Assembly (NCBI RefSeq): GCF_000497575.1
Contig: NZ_APJI01000013.1
Location: forward strand, 248,001-312,000
Reading direction: 5' to 3'
DNA from: Afipia sp. OHSU_II-C1
GTDB taxonomy: Bacteria > Pseudomonadota > Alphaproteobacteria > Rhizobiales > Xanthobacteraceae
DNA: 64,000 nucleotides
Below are positions 28,911-40,358 of the stretch, in pieces. Below the pieces are notes generated by a model that was not told the DNA's origin, did not search any database, and saw only the letters and a program-made list of their open reading frames with translations. Made by a program: the position numbers and the translations under genes. Positions within the stretch are counted from its first letter, which is position 1, and every line of letters begins with the position of its first letter.

Positions 28911-29804
28911 ATGACGCTCGAACTGCGCAATAGTCCCGACCCGTCCCTGATGAGCCGTATCGGCCGTCGGGCGCGCCTTGCGTTCGGACTGATGGTCTTG
29001 GCCGTGCCGCTGAGCGGCTGCGGCACCGGCGCCTTGTGGGACAAGTATTTCGCCAAGGAAGAAACCTTCGTCGATGAACCGGCGGACAAGCTCTACAACG
29101 AGGGCTTGTACCTGATGAACAAGAAGGGTGACCGCAAGTCGGCGATGAAGAAGTTCGAAGAGGTCGACCGCCAGCATCCGTATTCGGAATGGGCGCGTAA
29201 ATCTCTGCTGATGTCGGCCTACGCCGCTTACGAGAACGGGGACTACGACGAGTGCATTTCGTCCGCCAACCGTTATGTCGCGTTGCATCCGGGCAGCCCG
29301 GATGCCGCCTATGCGCAGTATCTGATCGCCGCCTCGAACTTCGACCAGATTCCGGACGTTTCGCGCGATCAGGGCCGCACCGAAAAGTCCATCGCCGCGC
29401 TTGAGGAAGTGATCCGCAAGTATCCGACCTCGGAATACGCCAGCAGCGCCAAGCGGAAGATCGAAGCCGCCCGCGACCAGCTCGCCGGCAAGGAAATGAC
29501 CGTTGGCCGCTACTATATGGACAAGAAGGACTACACGGCGGCGATCAACCGCTTCAAGGTGGTGGTGACTCAGTACCAGACCACGCGCCACGTCGAAGAG
29601 GCGCTGGCGCGTCTGACCGAGGCCTATATGGCGATCGGCATTGTCGGCGAGGCGCAGACCGCCGCCGCCGTGCTTGGCCACAACTTTCCTGACAGCCGCT
29701 GGTACAAAGACGCCTACAATCTTGTAAAGTCCGGCGGTGTCGAACCGGCCGCCAACAAGGATTCGTGGATGACCCGCGCATTCAAGAAGGTTGGCCTCGG
29801 CTGA
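28911..29804 (+). CDS. bamD: outer membrane assembly lipoprotein BamD
   Basis: BamD is the essential lipoprotein of the BAM complex that inserts beta-barrel proteins. The 297-residue product has a lipoprotein signal with the lipobox LSGC (C37) and five TPR-like repeats, seen as LYNEGLYLMNKKGDRKSAMK, SLLMSAYAAYENGDYDECIS, YAQYLIAASNF and KKDYTAAINRFKVVV. The ATG at 28911 (MTLELRNSPD) gives a usual leader; an ATG at 28950 would give a shorter one, and the frame is open upstream to 28812. It is followed 26 nt later by recN. Confidence 0.92.
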   Translation: MTLELRNSPDPSLMSRIGRRARLAFGLMVLAVPLSGCGTGALWDKYFAKEETFVDEPADKLYNEGLYLMNKKGDRKSAMKKFEEVDRQHPYSEWARKSLLMSAYAAYENGDYDECISSANRYVALHPGSPDAAYAQYLIAASNFDQIPDVSRDQGRTEKSIAALEEVIRKYPTSEYASSAKRKIEAARDQLAGKEMTVGRYYMDKKDYTAAINRFKVVVTQYQTTRHVEEALARLTEAYMAIGIVGEAQTAAAVLGHNFPDSRWYKDAYNLVKSGGVEPAANKDSWMTRAFKKVGLG

Positions 29805-29830
29805 TCTTCTCGTTGCAGGACTAACCCCGC

Positions 29831-31498
29831 ATGCTGGCCCGGCTTTCGATCCGCGACATCGTCCTGATCGAGCGGCTCGATATCGATTTCCTCAAAGGTC
29901 TGGCTGTCCTCACCGGTGAAACCGGCGCGGGCAAATCCATCCTGCTGGATGCGTTCGCGCTGGCGCTTGGCGGGCGCGGCGATGCGGGTCTGGTGCGCAA
30001 CGGGGCCGAGCAGGGCCAGGTGACGGCTGTGTTCGATGTGCCGAAGAAGCATCCCGCCAGCGCCATCCTCCGCGAGAACGGCTTTGAGGATACCGGCGAG
30101 ATGATCCTCCGGCGGGTGCAGCTCGCCGACGGACGCACCCGCGCGTTCCTCAACGATCAGGCGATCAGCGTGCAGACCCTGAAGGCGGTGGGGACCACGC
30201 TGGTGGAAATCCACGGCCAGCATGACGAGCGCGCGCTTGTGGATACCGCCACGCATCGGCGGCTGCTCGATGCTTTCGCGGCCCTCGAGAAAGACGTGAG
30301 CGCCGTCGAAGCACTCTGGGATGCGCGTCGGACCGCGCGCACGGCGCTGGACGAGCATCGCGCCGGGATGGAACGCGCTGCCCGCGAGGCGGACTATCTG
30401 CGCCACGCCTCGGATGAATTGAAGAAACTCAATCCGCTGGTCGGCGAGGAGACCTCGCTGGCGGAACGCCGCACCGTGATGATGCAGGGCGAGAAAATCG
30501 CCGAGGATTTGCGCGAGGCGCAGGCCGCGGTCGGCGGCCCGCAGTCGCCGGTCTCGTCGCTGGCGGCGGCCGTGCGCCGGCTGGAGCGCCGAGCCGGCAC
30601 CGCGCCGGCGCTGATCGAGCCCGCGGTGAAGGCGATGGACGCCGCGATCAATGCACTGGAAGAAGCCGACCAGCATCTCAATGCGGCGCTGATCGCCGCC
30701 GACTTCGATCCGCTTGAACTCGAGCGCATTGAGGAGCGGCTGTTTGCATTGCGCGGAGCTGCGCGGAAATACTCGACACCGGTCGACGGGCTGGCGGCGC
30801 TCGCGCAGCGTTATGCGTCGGACGTCGCGCTGATCGATGCTGGTGCGGACCAATTGAAGGTTCTGGAAAAGGCGGCCACCGCCGCCGACAAGGCTTATGA
30901 CGCGGCTGCGCAGAAGCTTTCAGCCGCGCGCAGCAAGGCCGCCGAGAAGCTGAACAAGGCCGTCAACTCCGAACTCGCGCCGCTCAAGCTCGACCGTGCG
31001 AAATTCTCGACGCAAATTGAATCTGATCCGGCATCACCCGGCCCGCAGGGCTTCGACCGCGTCGAATTCTGGGTGCAGACCAATCCGGGCACCAAGCCGG
31101 GCCCGCTGATGAAGGTCGCGTCCGGCGGCGAGCTGTCACGCTTCCTGCTGGCGCTGAAAGTCGTGCTTTCGGACCGTGGTTCGGCGCCGACGCTGGTGTT
31201 CGACGAAATCGATACCGGTGTGGGCGGCGCCGTGGCCGACGCCATCGGCGCGCGGCTGGCGCGGCTGGCCGAAAAGGTTCAGGTCATGGCCGTGACCCAC
31301 GCACCGCAGGTGGCGGCGCGCGCGGATCAGCACCTGCTGATTTCCAAGGATGCGCTCGACAAGGGTAAACGCGTTGCCACGCGGGTCGCGCTGCTTGCCA
31401 AGGATCATCGCCGGGAGGAAATCGCGCGGATGCTCGCTGGGGCGGAGATCACCGCCGAGGCGCGTGCTGCCGCTGAACGGCTGCTCAAAGCCGCGGGC

Positions 31499-31501
<3 letters not shown>
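29831..31501 (+). CDS. recN: DNA repair ATPase RecN
   Basis: RecN is an SMC-like ATPase used in double-strand break repair. The 556-residue sequence starts MLARLSIRDIVLIERLDIDF. The Walker A motif is TGETGAGKSI (28-37), then a central coiled coil (about 150-390), a signature KVASGGELSRFLLALK, and Walker B TLVFDEIDTGVGG with the D-loop. The LexA-type control known in other bacteria is not evident here. Its TAG stop lies inside the start of a dispersed repeat. Confidence 0.95.
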
Positions 31502-33750
<2,249 letters not shown>

Positions 33751-33752
33751 CC

Positions 33753-33872
33753 CCACCTCTCCCGTGGGGAGAGGTCGACTTCGCGGCAGCGAAGTCGGGT
33801 GAGGCGTAGAATCTCTCGATAGATCCAGAGCCCCTCACCCCAACCCTCTCCCCGCCGGGGAGAGGGAGTAGC
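33753..33872. repeat. paired CTCTCCCC/GGGGAGAG palindromes after ligA
   Basis: Two related hairpins, CCTCTCCCGTGGGGAGAGG near 33757-33775 and CCCTCTCCCCGCCGGGGAGAGGG near 33844-33867, flank GACTTCGC-GGCA-GCGAAGTC. This composite is a common intergenic repeat in Rhizobiales. It lies between convergent ligA and the MFS gene and probably acts as a bidirectional terminator. Confidence 0.65.
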
Positions 33873-33916
33873 AGCATTGAGGTGGCGAAGCCTCGATCTA
33901 AAGGGAAGTGGTTGCC

Positions 33917-35191
33917 CTAGATCAATCCCGTCTCTTCGCCTTCCGCTTCGATGATTTTTTCAGTCGTCACCAGAACGTGCGTGCGCGGCACCAGCAGCAC
34001 GATCACGACGGCGCACGACGCCGAAATGATCAGGATCGCGATGTTGAGCGGCAGCGGCGTCGCGAACTGACCGCCGAGGAACGCCCCGAGCTGCGAGCAG
34101 AGCGAACCGAAGCCCATTTGCAGAAATCCCATCGCGCCGGCTGCCGTGCCCGCAGCTTGCGGCCGGATGCTGATGGCGCCGGCGGACGCGTTGGCCATCG
34201 CAAACGCATTGCCGAACATCACGATCATATGAGTGCCGAACAGCCATGATGGCATCTGGTTGAGGCCGGTGACGCCCCAGATGACATTGAGGATCGATCC
34301 GCCGATTTGAAGCGCGATCCCGAGCCAGATCATGCGGTCGATTCCGTGACGGGGCGAGAGGCGCACCGAGACCAGATTGCCAAGCAGGTAGGCCAGGCCC
34401 GACGTTGCGAACCACAGGCCGTACTCTGCGGTGGAGCGGTGCATCTGGTTGACGACGATATAGGGGCCGCCGCCCGCGAAGGTGAAGATGATCGCTGACG
34501 CCAGCATCTGGCACAGCACATAACCGATGAACACACGGCTTGCCGACAGTGCACGGACGTCCTTGAAGAACCCACTGTCCTCTGCCGGGCCCTGTGCGGG
34601 GCGAGTCTCCGGCAGACCCAGCGCGATGCCGACCGCGATCGCGACCGACGTGGCAGCCATGAAATAGAAGATCGCGCGCCAGCCGAAACTGGTTTCCAGC
34701 ACGCCGCCGATTAGCGGGCTGAGCAACTGCGCGATCATCATCACCGCGATGACAAGGCTGATCATGCCGCCGACACGCTCGCGCGGATAGAGATCGCGGA
34801 TGATCGCGCGGCTCATCACCATGCCGGTGGCGCCGCCGAGCGCCTGCAGGAAACGTCCGGCGATCAGCTGCGGCAGGGTCTGCGCGAACATGCAGATGAT
34901 GGTGGCAATCACTGCAAGGCCGAGCCCCGCCAGCAGCACCGGCCGCCGCCCGAAACGGTCCGACAATGATCCGGTCACGAGTTGCGAGATCGCCAGCCCG
35001 ACCATGAACAGCGAGACATTGAGCTGCACCGCGGAAACGTCGCTGCCCAAGGTCTTTGCCAGGATCGGCAGCGCCGGCACAAGGATGTAGAGCGAGACCG
35101 GCGCGAGGCCGTTCATCGCCACCAGCATCAGCAGCAGTTTCCACGAGGTTGGGTTTGCCGCTTTCACGGCCGCGGTTCTTGGATCGGTCAC
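33917..35191 (-). CDS. Bcr/CflA-type multidrug MFS exporter
   Basis: The product is a 424-residue major facilitator transporter with twelve predicted helices. The opening LYILVPALPILAKTLGSDVSAVQ with LNVSLFMVGLAISQLVTGSL, then motif A SDRFGRRPVLLAGL, are the hallmarks of the Bcr/CflA (DHA1) drug-resistance family. ALGGATGMVMSRAIIRDLY fits motif C-like sequence in helix 5. Drug or metabolite:proton antiport is expected; the substrate is unknown. It lies 42 nt downstream of the Xaa-Pro aminopeptidase gene on the same strand and may share its transcript. Confidence 0.87.
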   Translation of the reverse strand: MTDPRTAAVKAANPTSWKLLLMLVAMNGLAPVSLYILVPALPILAKTLGSDVSAVQLNVSLFMVGLAISQLVTGSLSDRFGRRPVLLAGLGLAVIATIICMFAQTLPQLIAGRFLQALGGATGMVMSRAIIRDLYPRERVGGMISLVIAVMMIAQLLSPLIGGVLETSFGWRAIFYFMAATSVAIAVGIALGLPETRPAQGPAEDSGFFKDVRALSASRVFIGYVLCQMLASAIIFTFAGGGPYIVVNQMHRSTAEYGLWFATSGLAYLLGNLVSVRLSPRHGIDRMIWLGIALQIGGSILNVIWGVTGLNQMPSWLFGTHMIVMFGNAFAMANASAGAISIRPQAAGTAAGAMGFLQMGFGSLCSQLGAFLGGQFATPLPLNIAILIISASCAVVIVLLVPRTHVLVTTEKIIEAEGEETGLI

Positions 35192-35233
35192 GTTGTCCGG
35201 ATCTTTTTGGTTGTCGTCAGCGTGTAGCTTCCG

Positions 35234-37069
35234 TCATCTCTCGTGTGTCAGGGGTTCGGTTGCCGCGTCGAGCCACACTTTCGTCGCCTCGTCGACCAGC
35301 GGGCGAATCTCCTGCCGCACCCGCGCGTGATAATCGTTGAGCCAGCGCAGTTCCTGCTTGCTGATGCGGTTGGCGTTGATCAGCCGCCGGTCGATGGGCG
35401 CAAGCGTCAGCGTCTCGAACGCGTTCATCGGCTTTTCGGCGCCTTCGATCTTCGCCTCGACCACCAGTTCGAGGTTCTCGATGCGGATGCCGAAGGCATC
35501 GGTCTTGTAGTAGCCAGGTTCGTTGGACAGGATCATGCCGCGCTTCAGCGGCGTAGTGCCGAGTTTGGAAATGCGCGCCGGGCCTTCATGCACCGACAGA
35601 TAGCTGCCGACGCCATGGCCGGTGCCGTGGTCGAAGTCGATTCCTGCATGCCACAGAAATTGCCGCGCGAAAGCGTCGATCTGCGCTCCGGTGACGCCGT
35701 CGGGAAACACCGCGCGCGAGATGGCGATGTGCCCGCGGAGGACGCGGGTGAAACGGTCGCGCATTTCGTCCGTCGGCTCGCCGATGGCAATGGTGCGGGT
35801 GACGTCGGTGGTGCCGTCCTCATACTGCGCGCCGGAATCGATCAGCAGCAGGTCGCCGGGCGCGATGCGGCGGTTGGACTTGCGGGTCACGCGATAATGC
35901 ACAATGGCCCCGTTCGGGCCGGTGCCGGAAATCGTCGGGAAAGACACGTCTTTCAGCGCTCCGGTTTCGCGGCGGAAGGTTTCCAGCGCTTCGACGGCGT
36001 CGATCTCGGTGAGTTTGCCGGATGGCGCTTCCTTGTCGATCCACGCCAGAAACCGGACCAGCGCTGCGCCGTCGCGCTGGTGCGCCGTGCGGGTGCCTGT
36101 GATCTCGGCGGCGTTCTTCACAGCCTTCAGCATGGCGACCGGATCTGCCACACGCACCGGCTTGCCGCCTTCGGCGACAATCATCCGGCTCAGTGCATCG
36201 GCGGCCGTTGCGGCATCGAGACCGATGGCGGCCTTGGTGCGGGCCAGTTCGGCAAGCCGGGGCATCAGCGCATCGGGCTCCTCGACACCCGCATTTTTTT
36301 CGAGGTGATCGCGTACGCTGTTCGACAGTTTGCGGTGATCGATGAAGATCGTCGGCCTGCCGTCTTTTGGCACCAGCGCGTAGGACAGCGGCAGCGGCGT
36401 GTGCGCGACGTCCGCGCCGCGGATGTTGAAGGTCCATGCCACCGCGTGAGAGTCCGACAAGACCAGCGCATCGACATTGAGCTTGGCGATTTCGTTGCGG
36501 ATGCGCGCAAGCTTGTCGCTCTCGCTCTCCCCGGCGAACTGGGCGGGGTAGACTTTCACCGCCCCGAGCGGCGCGGCGGGACGGTCAGTCCAGATCGAAT
36601 CCACCGGATTGCTGTCCACCGCGATAAGCTCCGCCCCGGCCTTTTCGCAGGCCCTGGCAAGGCGTTCGGCTGCCGCCGAAGTGTGCAGCCAGGGGTCAAA
36701 TCCAAGGCGGTCACCCGGTGACAGGTTCGCGGTGAGCCAGGTTTCCGGCGGCGGTTCGATCAGGGATTCGATGGTCCAGGCTTTCGTATCGACCTGCTTC
36801 GCGGCCTGGATCGTGTAGCGCCCGTCCACAAAAACGGCAGCCTTTCCCGTCAGGACGGCGGCCAACCCGGCCGAGCCCGTAAAGCCCGTCAGCCACGCCA
36901 GCCGCTCGTCGGAGGGCGGCACATACTCGTTTTGCTGGCTATCGGCGCGGGGAATCACGAACCCGGTCAGTTGCCGGTGCAGCAATTCCTCGCGGAATGC
37001 CGACAGACGCGCGGTCAGCGCGACGCCGCCTTCGGGCTCGTCGAATGACTGGAACTGGGCTTCGAACAT
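35234..37069 (-). CDS. Xaa-Pro aminopeptidase (M24B)
   Basis: This metallopeptidase removes an N-terminal residue that precedes proline. The 611-residue, three-domain form resembles eukaryotic XPNPEP1 and the long form found in alphaproteobacteria: two creatinase-N-like domains (ELLHRQLTGFVIPRADSQQN, IRNEIAKLNVDALVLSD) and a catalytic C-terminal pita-bread domain. Metal-ligand motifs are LLIDSGAQYEDGTTDVTRT (two Asp), DHGTGHGVGSYLSVHEGP (His), ILSNEPGYY (Glu) and GIRIENLELV (Glu). The protein is cytoplasmic and has no signal peptide. Confidence 0.93.
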   Translation of the reverse strand: MFEAQFQSFDEPEGGVALTARLSAFREELLHRQLTGFVIPRADSQQNEYVPPSDERLAWLTGFTGSAGLAAVLTGKAAVFVDGRYTIQAAKQVDTKAWTIESLIEPPPETWLTANLSPGDRLGFDPWLHTSAAAERLARACEKAGAELIAVDSNPVDSIWTDRPAAPLGAVKVYPAQFAGESESDKLARIRNEIAKLNVDALVLSDSHAVAWTFNIRGADVAHTPLPLSYALVPKDGRPTIFIDHRKLSNSVRDHLEKNAGVEEPDALMPRLAELARTKAAIGLDAATAADALSRMIVAEGGKPVRVADPVAMLKAVKNAAEITGTRTAHQRDGAALVRFLAWIDKEAPSGKLTEIDAVEALETFRRETGALKDVSFPTISGTGPNGAIVHYRVTRKSNRRIAPGDLLLIDSGAQYEDGTTDVTRTIAIGEPTDEMRDRFTRVLRGHIAISRAVFPDGVTGAQIDAFARQFLWHAGIDFDHGTGHGVGSYLSVHEGPARISKLGTTPLKRGMILSNEPGYYKTDAFGIRIENLELVVEAKIEGAEKPMNAFETLTLAPIDRRLINANRISKQELRWLNDYHARVRQEIRPLVDEATKVWLDAATEPLTHER

Positions 37070-37194
37070 CTGGCGACCTTAGAATTCCGGGGCGGGGGCG
37101 GCAATGCGCTGCCCCTCAATGGTGGCATGACTTGTGCTTGACACAGAATTAACCCCGCATCCAACGACGGCTGTGGGGACTAACAGGTGACGGG

Positions 37195-37220
37195 GAACGA
37201 TTTGGCGACTGCAACTGTTG
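37195..37220 (+). promoter_or_regulatory. EcfG-type general stress promoter
   Basis: GGAAC (37195-37199), a 17-nt spacer and TGTT (37217-37220) match the alphaproteobacterial EcfG promoter consensus GGAAC-N16/17-CGTT except for the first base of the -10. It lies 66 nt upstream of the small gene at 37287, which suggests control by the PhyR-NepR-EcfG pathway. Confidence 0.45.
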
Positions 37221-37286
37221 AGGTTACTGCGCCGCCAGGAAGCGCGAAGGGGTGTGTTTTTCAACTCAATGAAGAGGGGATAGGGC

Positions 37287-37496
37287 ATGCCAGCATTTAT
37301 GTTTGAGAAGATTTCGCCGCCGGTACATCAGGGGAGCGGCATTCCAGCGGTCACGATCAAGGAGCCGCGCGGGGTCATCGTCCAGATGCTTGATCGCCTG
37401 ACGGAAAGCCGGTTGCGGCGCGAGGCACGGCGGGCACGATTTGAAGCTGGCTATACCGAGGCCGACATCACACCGCATCGGATGAAACGGGAATAA
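37287..37496 (+). CDS. small hypothetical protein, 69 residues
   Basis: I do not recognise a named family. The product begins MPAFMFEKISPPVHQGSGIP and is basic in its second half ([19 protein letters not shown]). It has no membrane segment. The ATG follows GAGGGG at a proper distance, and an EcfG-like promoter lies 66 nt further upstream, both of which support a real gene. It is convergent with the prmA-like gene, only 20 nt away. A stress-induced protein is a reasonable guess from the promoter alone. Confidence 0.6.
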   Translation: MPAFMFEKISPPVHQGSGIPAVTIKEPRGVIVQMLDRLTESRLRREARRARFEAGYTEADITPHRMKRE

Positions 37497-37516
37497 CGTC
37501 TGCAAGTCGGCGAGAC

Positions 37517-38452
37517 TTAGCGCCGTTGCATCAAGAGGCTGCTCCAGCCGTCGATCTGGATTCGCTTGAGCAGCTTCAAGCCTGCGCCGCGGTAGGCGGC
37601 AACCACGCTGTTCGCCTGATGCGGCAGCAATCCCGACAGGATCACGAATGCATGCGGCGCCAGATGCCGCGCCATGTCGGGCGCAAGCCGCCGTAGCGGG
37701 TTGGCGAGGATGTTTGCCATCACCAGACCGAAAGGGCCATTCGCCGCGAAGTGAGGTGAATGGAAGCCTGTCGCATGGACGGCCTCGACCCAGTTTCCGA
37801 CGCCGTTGAGATGCGCGTTCTCATCCGCCACGATCACTGAACGGAAGTCGATATCGCTGGCCAGAATCCGCCGGCGCAGCGCCTTCGCTGCGGCGATGGC
37901 GAGCACGCCGGTTCCCGAGCCGAGGTCGAGAATCCGCTTGGGGGTTCGCTGACTCAGCACCTGATCGAGCAGCAGGAGGCATCCACGTGTGGTGCCGTGG
38001 TGGCCGGTCCCGAAGGCCAACGCGGCTTCGATCTCGATCCCGAGCTTGTTGGGGGGCACCCGGTCGCGGTCATGGCTGCCATGGACCACGAATCGCCCGG
38101 CGCTGACCGGCACCAGATCCGCGAGGCTCGCCTTGACCCAGTCCTTGGTCTCGATCGTACCGAAGACGATCGACCGGGCCGCCGCGTCTCCCGCAGTCTC
38201 TGTCACCAGCGCCCGGATGAAGTCCTCGTCCGGGGCTTCGGCGAAATGCATGGTGATGTCCCAGCGGCCGCCCGGCGCCTCGAAGGCAGCGATGGCGAGG
38301 TCATGGCTGGGGTAGCGCTCGGTGATGGCATCCACGATGCGGCTGGCCGTGCGTTCGTCGCCGATGGCGAAGGTGGCCTGCGTCGCGGGCGAGGGGGAGG
38401 ATGAGGTCACGGGCGGGTCCAGCGGGCTGAGGATCGTGATTGCATCGCCCAT
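37517..38452 (-). CDS. prmA: PrmA-like ribosomal protein L11 methyltransferase
   Basis: PrmA trimethylates ribosomal protein L11 using S-adenosylmethionine. The 311-residue protein has a divergent N-terminal substrate domain, then the Rossmann domain: EIEAALAFGTGHHGTTRGCL, ILDLGSGTGVLAIAAAK (SAM motif I), and LVMANILANPLRRLAP (catalytic NIL region). I chose MGDAITILSP at 38452; the frame extends to 38482 without a better ribosome site. Its upstream region carries the DnaA-box cluster. Confidence 0.9.
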   Translation of the reverse strand: MGDAITILSPLDPPVTSSSPSPATQATFAIGDERTASRIVDAITERYPSHDLAIAAFEAPGGRWDITMHFAEAPDEDFIRALVTETAGDAAARSIVFGTIETKDWVKASLADLVPVSAGRFVVHGSHDRDRVPPNKLGIEIEAALAFGTGHHGTTRGCLLLLDQVLSQRTPKRILDLGSGTGVLAIAAAKALRRRILASDIDFRSVIVADENAHLNGVGNWVEAVHATGFHSPHFAANGPFGLVMANILANPLRRLAPDMARHLAPHAFVILSGLLPHQANSVVAAYRGAGLKLLKRIQIDGWSSLLMQRR

Positions 38453-38496
38453 TTTCCCACGCTCTGTCCACCGGTTACGCACCGAACATACCGGGG

Positions 38497-38586
38497 TTCT
38501 TCACACTTTGTTAACCGGGGTTTTCCACACGTTAGTAAAGCTTTAACCAGGCGGAAATCCTCTGATTATCCACAGCGTTATCCACA
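38497..38586. promoter_or_regulatory. DnaA-box cluster with CtrA-like site
   Basis: On the plus strand, two perfect DnaA boxes TTATCCACA occur at 38566-38574 and 38578-38586. Two one-mismatch boxes occur at 38521-38529 (TTTTCCACA) and 38497-38505 (TTCTTCACA), all in the same orientation. TTAG-N7-TTAACC at 38532-38548 is one base from the CtrA consensus, and another TTAACC lies at 38511. The stretch is AT-rich for this genome. It could be a replication-origin element, a DnaA titration site, or a DnaA/CtrA-controlled promoter of prmA. Confidence 0.6.
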
Positions 38587-38624
38587 GTTTTTCAACAGCC
38601 GACGGGCGTTCTTTCCCCAGCCCT

Positions 38625-40226
38625 TCAAGAGAAGATTCCCTGATGGTCCCGGAGGATAACGGCTGCCGCGTTGTGTCCCGGCGCGCCGGTGACGCCGCCG
38701 CCCGGATGGGCTCCTGATCCGCAGTGATAGAGACCCTTGAGCGGCCCGCGGTAGTCGGCATGGCCGAGCATGGGGCGAGCGGAGAACAACTGATTGAGCG
38801 ACAGCGCGCCGTGGAAAATGTCGCCGCCGAGCAGTCCGAATTCCCGTTCCAGATCGAGCGGCGACAGCACTTGCCGCTCGATGACGCTGCGGGCGAATCC
38901 CGGCGCATAGCGATCGACGGTCGCGATCATCAGGTCGGCAACCTCGTCGCGGCGGTCGTCCCACGACCTGCCGTCCGGTAGCTGCGGCGCGACATGCTGG
39001 CAGAACAGGCTGGCGACATGCTTGCCCGGTGGAGCCAGCGAGTCATCGAGGGTGGAGGGGATCAGAACCTCGACCACCGGTTCGCGGCTCCAGCCGTGCT
39101 GGCGCGCGTCGAGCCAGGCGCGGTCCATGTAGGCGAGGCTCGGCGCGAGGATGATGCCCGCGGTGAGGTGGTCGCCGGGGCCGGGCAGCGCCTTGAACGA
39201 GGGCAGCGCCGACAGCGCCACATTCATCCGGAAGGTGCCGGAGCCGTTGCGCCAGTTCGCGATGCGGTCGAGGAACGGCTTTGGCAACGCGTCCGCCGGG
39301 ACCAGCCTAGTGTACAGCAGCTTCGGATTGAGGCCGGAGACGACATAGCGCGCGCGGACCGTTTCGCCGTTGTCGAGGACCGTTCCGACGGCACGGTCGT
39401 TCTCGACGATCACCTCCCGCACGCCGGCGCCGGTCTGGATCTCCGCACCGTGGGCGCGCGCCGCCGCAGCCATGGCTTGCGTGATCGCCCCCATTCCGCC
39501 GATGGCATGGCCCCACAATCCCTTCCGGCCGTTCACCTCGCCGAACGCGTGATGCAGCATGACGTAGGCCGAGCCCGCCGCGTAGGGGCTGGCATAGTTG
39601 CCGACAATGGCGTCGAAGCCGAACAGCGCCTTGACCAGATCGCTCTCAAAACGGTCATCGAGCATGTCGCCTGCGGACCGCGTGAACAGGTCGAGCAGGG
39701 TTCGCTGGCTCTCCAGCGTCAGTGCGCGCAGGATGTTGGCGCTGCTGAAAGCATTGAAGGCCTCACGGATCGCCTGCACGCCGAAGCCTTCGACGATATT
39801 TGGGGGCGCGCGGAGCACGAAGGCGCGCAGCACGTCGGCAATGGTTTCCAGTTCCCGGTTGAAATCGTCGATCTGCAACGCGTCGCGTTCGCTGAATTTG
39901 GCGATCGACTGATGCGTGCGGCCGTCGCCGGTCAACAGATAGCGACCGTCCGGCGCGGGCAGGAAGTTCTGCGCGCGCCGCTCCACAATCCGCAAGCCAT
40001 GATGGTGCAGCCGCAGGTCCGCGATGACTTTCGGATTGAGCAGGCTGACCGTGTAGGCCGCCACCGAATTACGGAAGCCCGGATGGAATTCTTCAGTCAC
40101 CGCCGCGCCGCCGACCACCCCGCGGCGCTCGATCACCTTGACGCGCAGGCCATTCATCGCGAGATAGGCCGCGCAGGTCAGGCCGTTATGGCCAGCGCCG
40201 ATGATGAGCGCATCATAGTCCGACAT
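38625..40226 (-). CDS. FAD-dependent oxidoreductase, PYROXD2/CrtI-like
   Basis: This 533-residue flavoprotein belongs to the phytoene-desaturase-like amine oxidase superfamily. The N-terminal dinucleotide-binding fold is DALIIGAGHNGLTCAAYLA (4-22) with VIERRGVVGGAA. The C-terminal GLYHCGSGAHPGGGVTGAPG is the second FAD-contact motif. The whole most resembles the animal and bacterial PYROXD2 group rather than true carotenoid desaturases, and no other carotenoid gene is near. The substrate is unknown. It is separated from prmA by the DnaA-box region. Confidence 0.85.
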   Translation of the reverse strand: MSDYDALIIGAGHNGLTCAAYLAMNGLRVKVIERRGVVGGAAVTEEFHPGFRNSVAAYTVSLLNPKVIADLRLHHHGLRIVERRAQNFLPAPDGRYLLTGDGRTHQSIAKFSERDALQIDDFNRELETIADVLRAFVLRAPPNIVEGFGVQAIREAFNAFSSANILRALTLESQRTLLDLFTRSAGDMLDDRFESDLVKALFGFDAIVGNYASPYAAGSAYVMLHHAFGEVNGRKGLWGHAIGGMGAITQAMAAAARAHGAEIQTGAGVREVIVENDRAVGTVLDNGETVRARYVVSGLNPKLLYTRLVPADALPKPFLDRIANWRNGSGTFRMNVALSALPSFKALPGPGDHLTAGIILAPSLAYMDRAWLDARQHGWSREPVVEVLIPSTLDDSLAPPGKHVASLFCQHVAPQLPDGRSWDDRRDEVADLMIATVDRYAPGFARSVIERQVLSPLDLEREFGLLGGDIFHGALSLNQLFSARPMLGHADYRGPLKGLYHCGSGAHPGGGVTGAPGHNAAAVILRDHQGIFS

Positions 40227-40358
40227 GCCTCAGTCATAATCGCGGGTCGCGTCACGCGCGAGTGATTTCTGTCACGCGCATGTTATTGCCCGCTTGTGAA
40301 GGCTATGCTCCACTCCAGTCCCGCGTCCGGTGATTTGCCGGATCATTCCGGAGCTTCC

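Noticed and set aside
33753-33872. Repeated CTCTCCCC blocks as a CRISPR array
   Set aside because: There are only two palindromic blocks with unequal spacing and no cas genes; they form a composite intergenic repeat.
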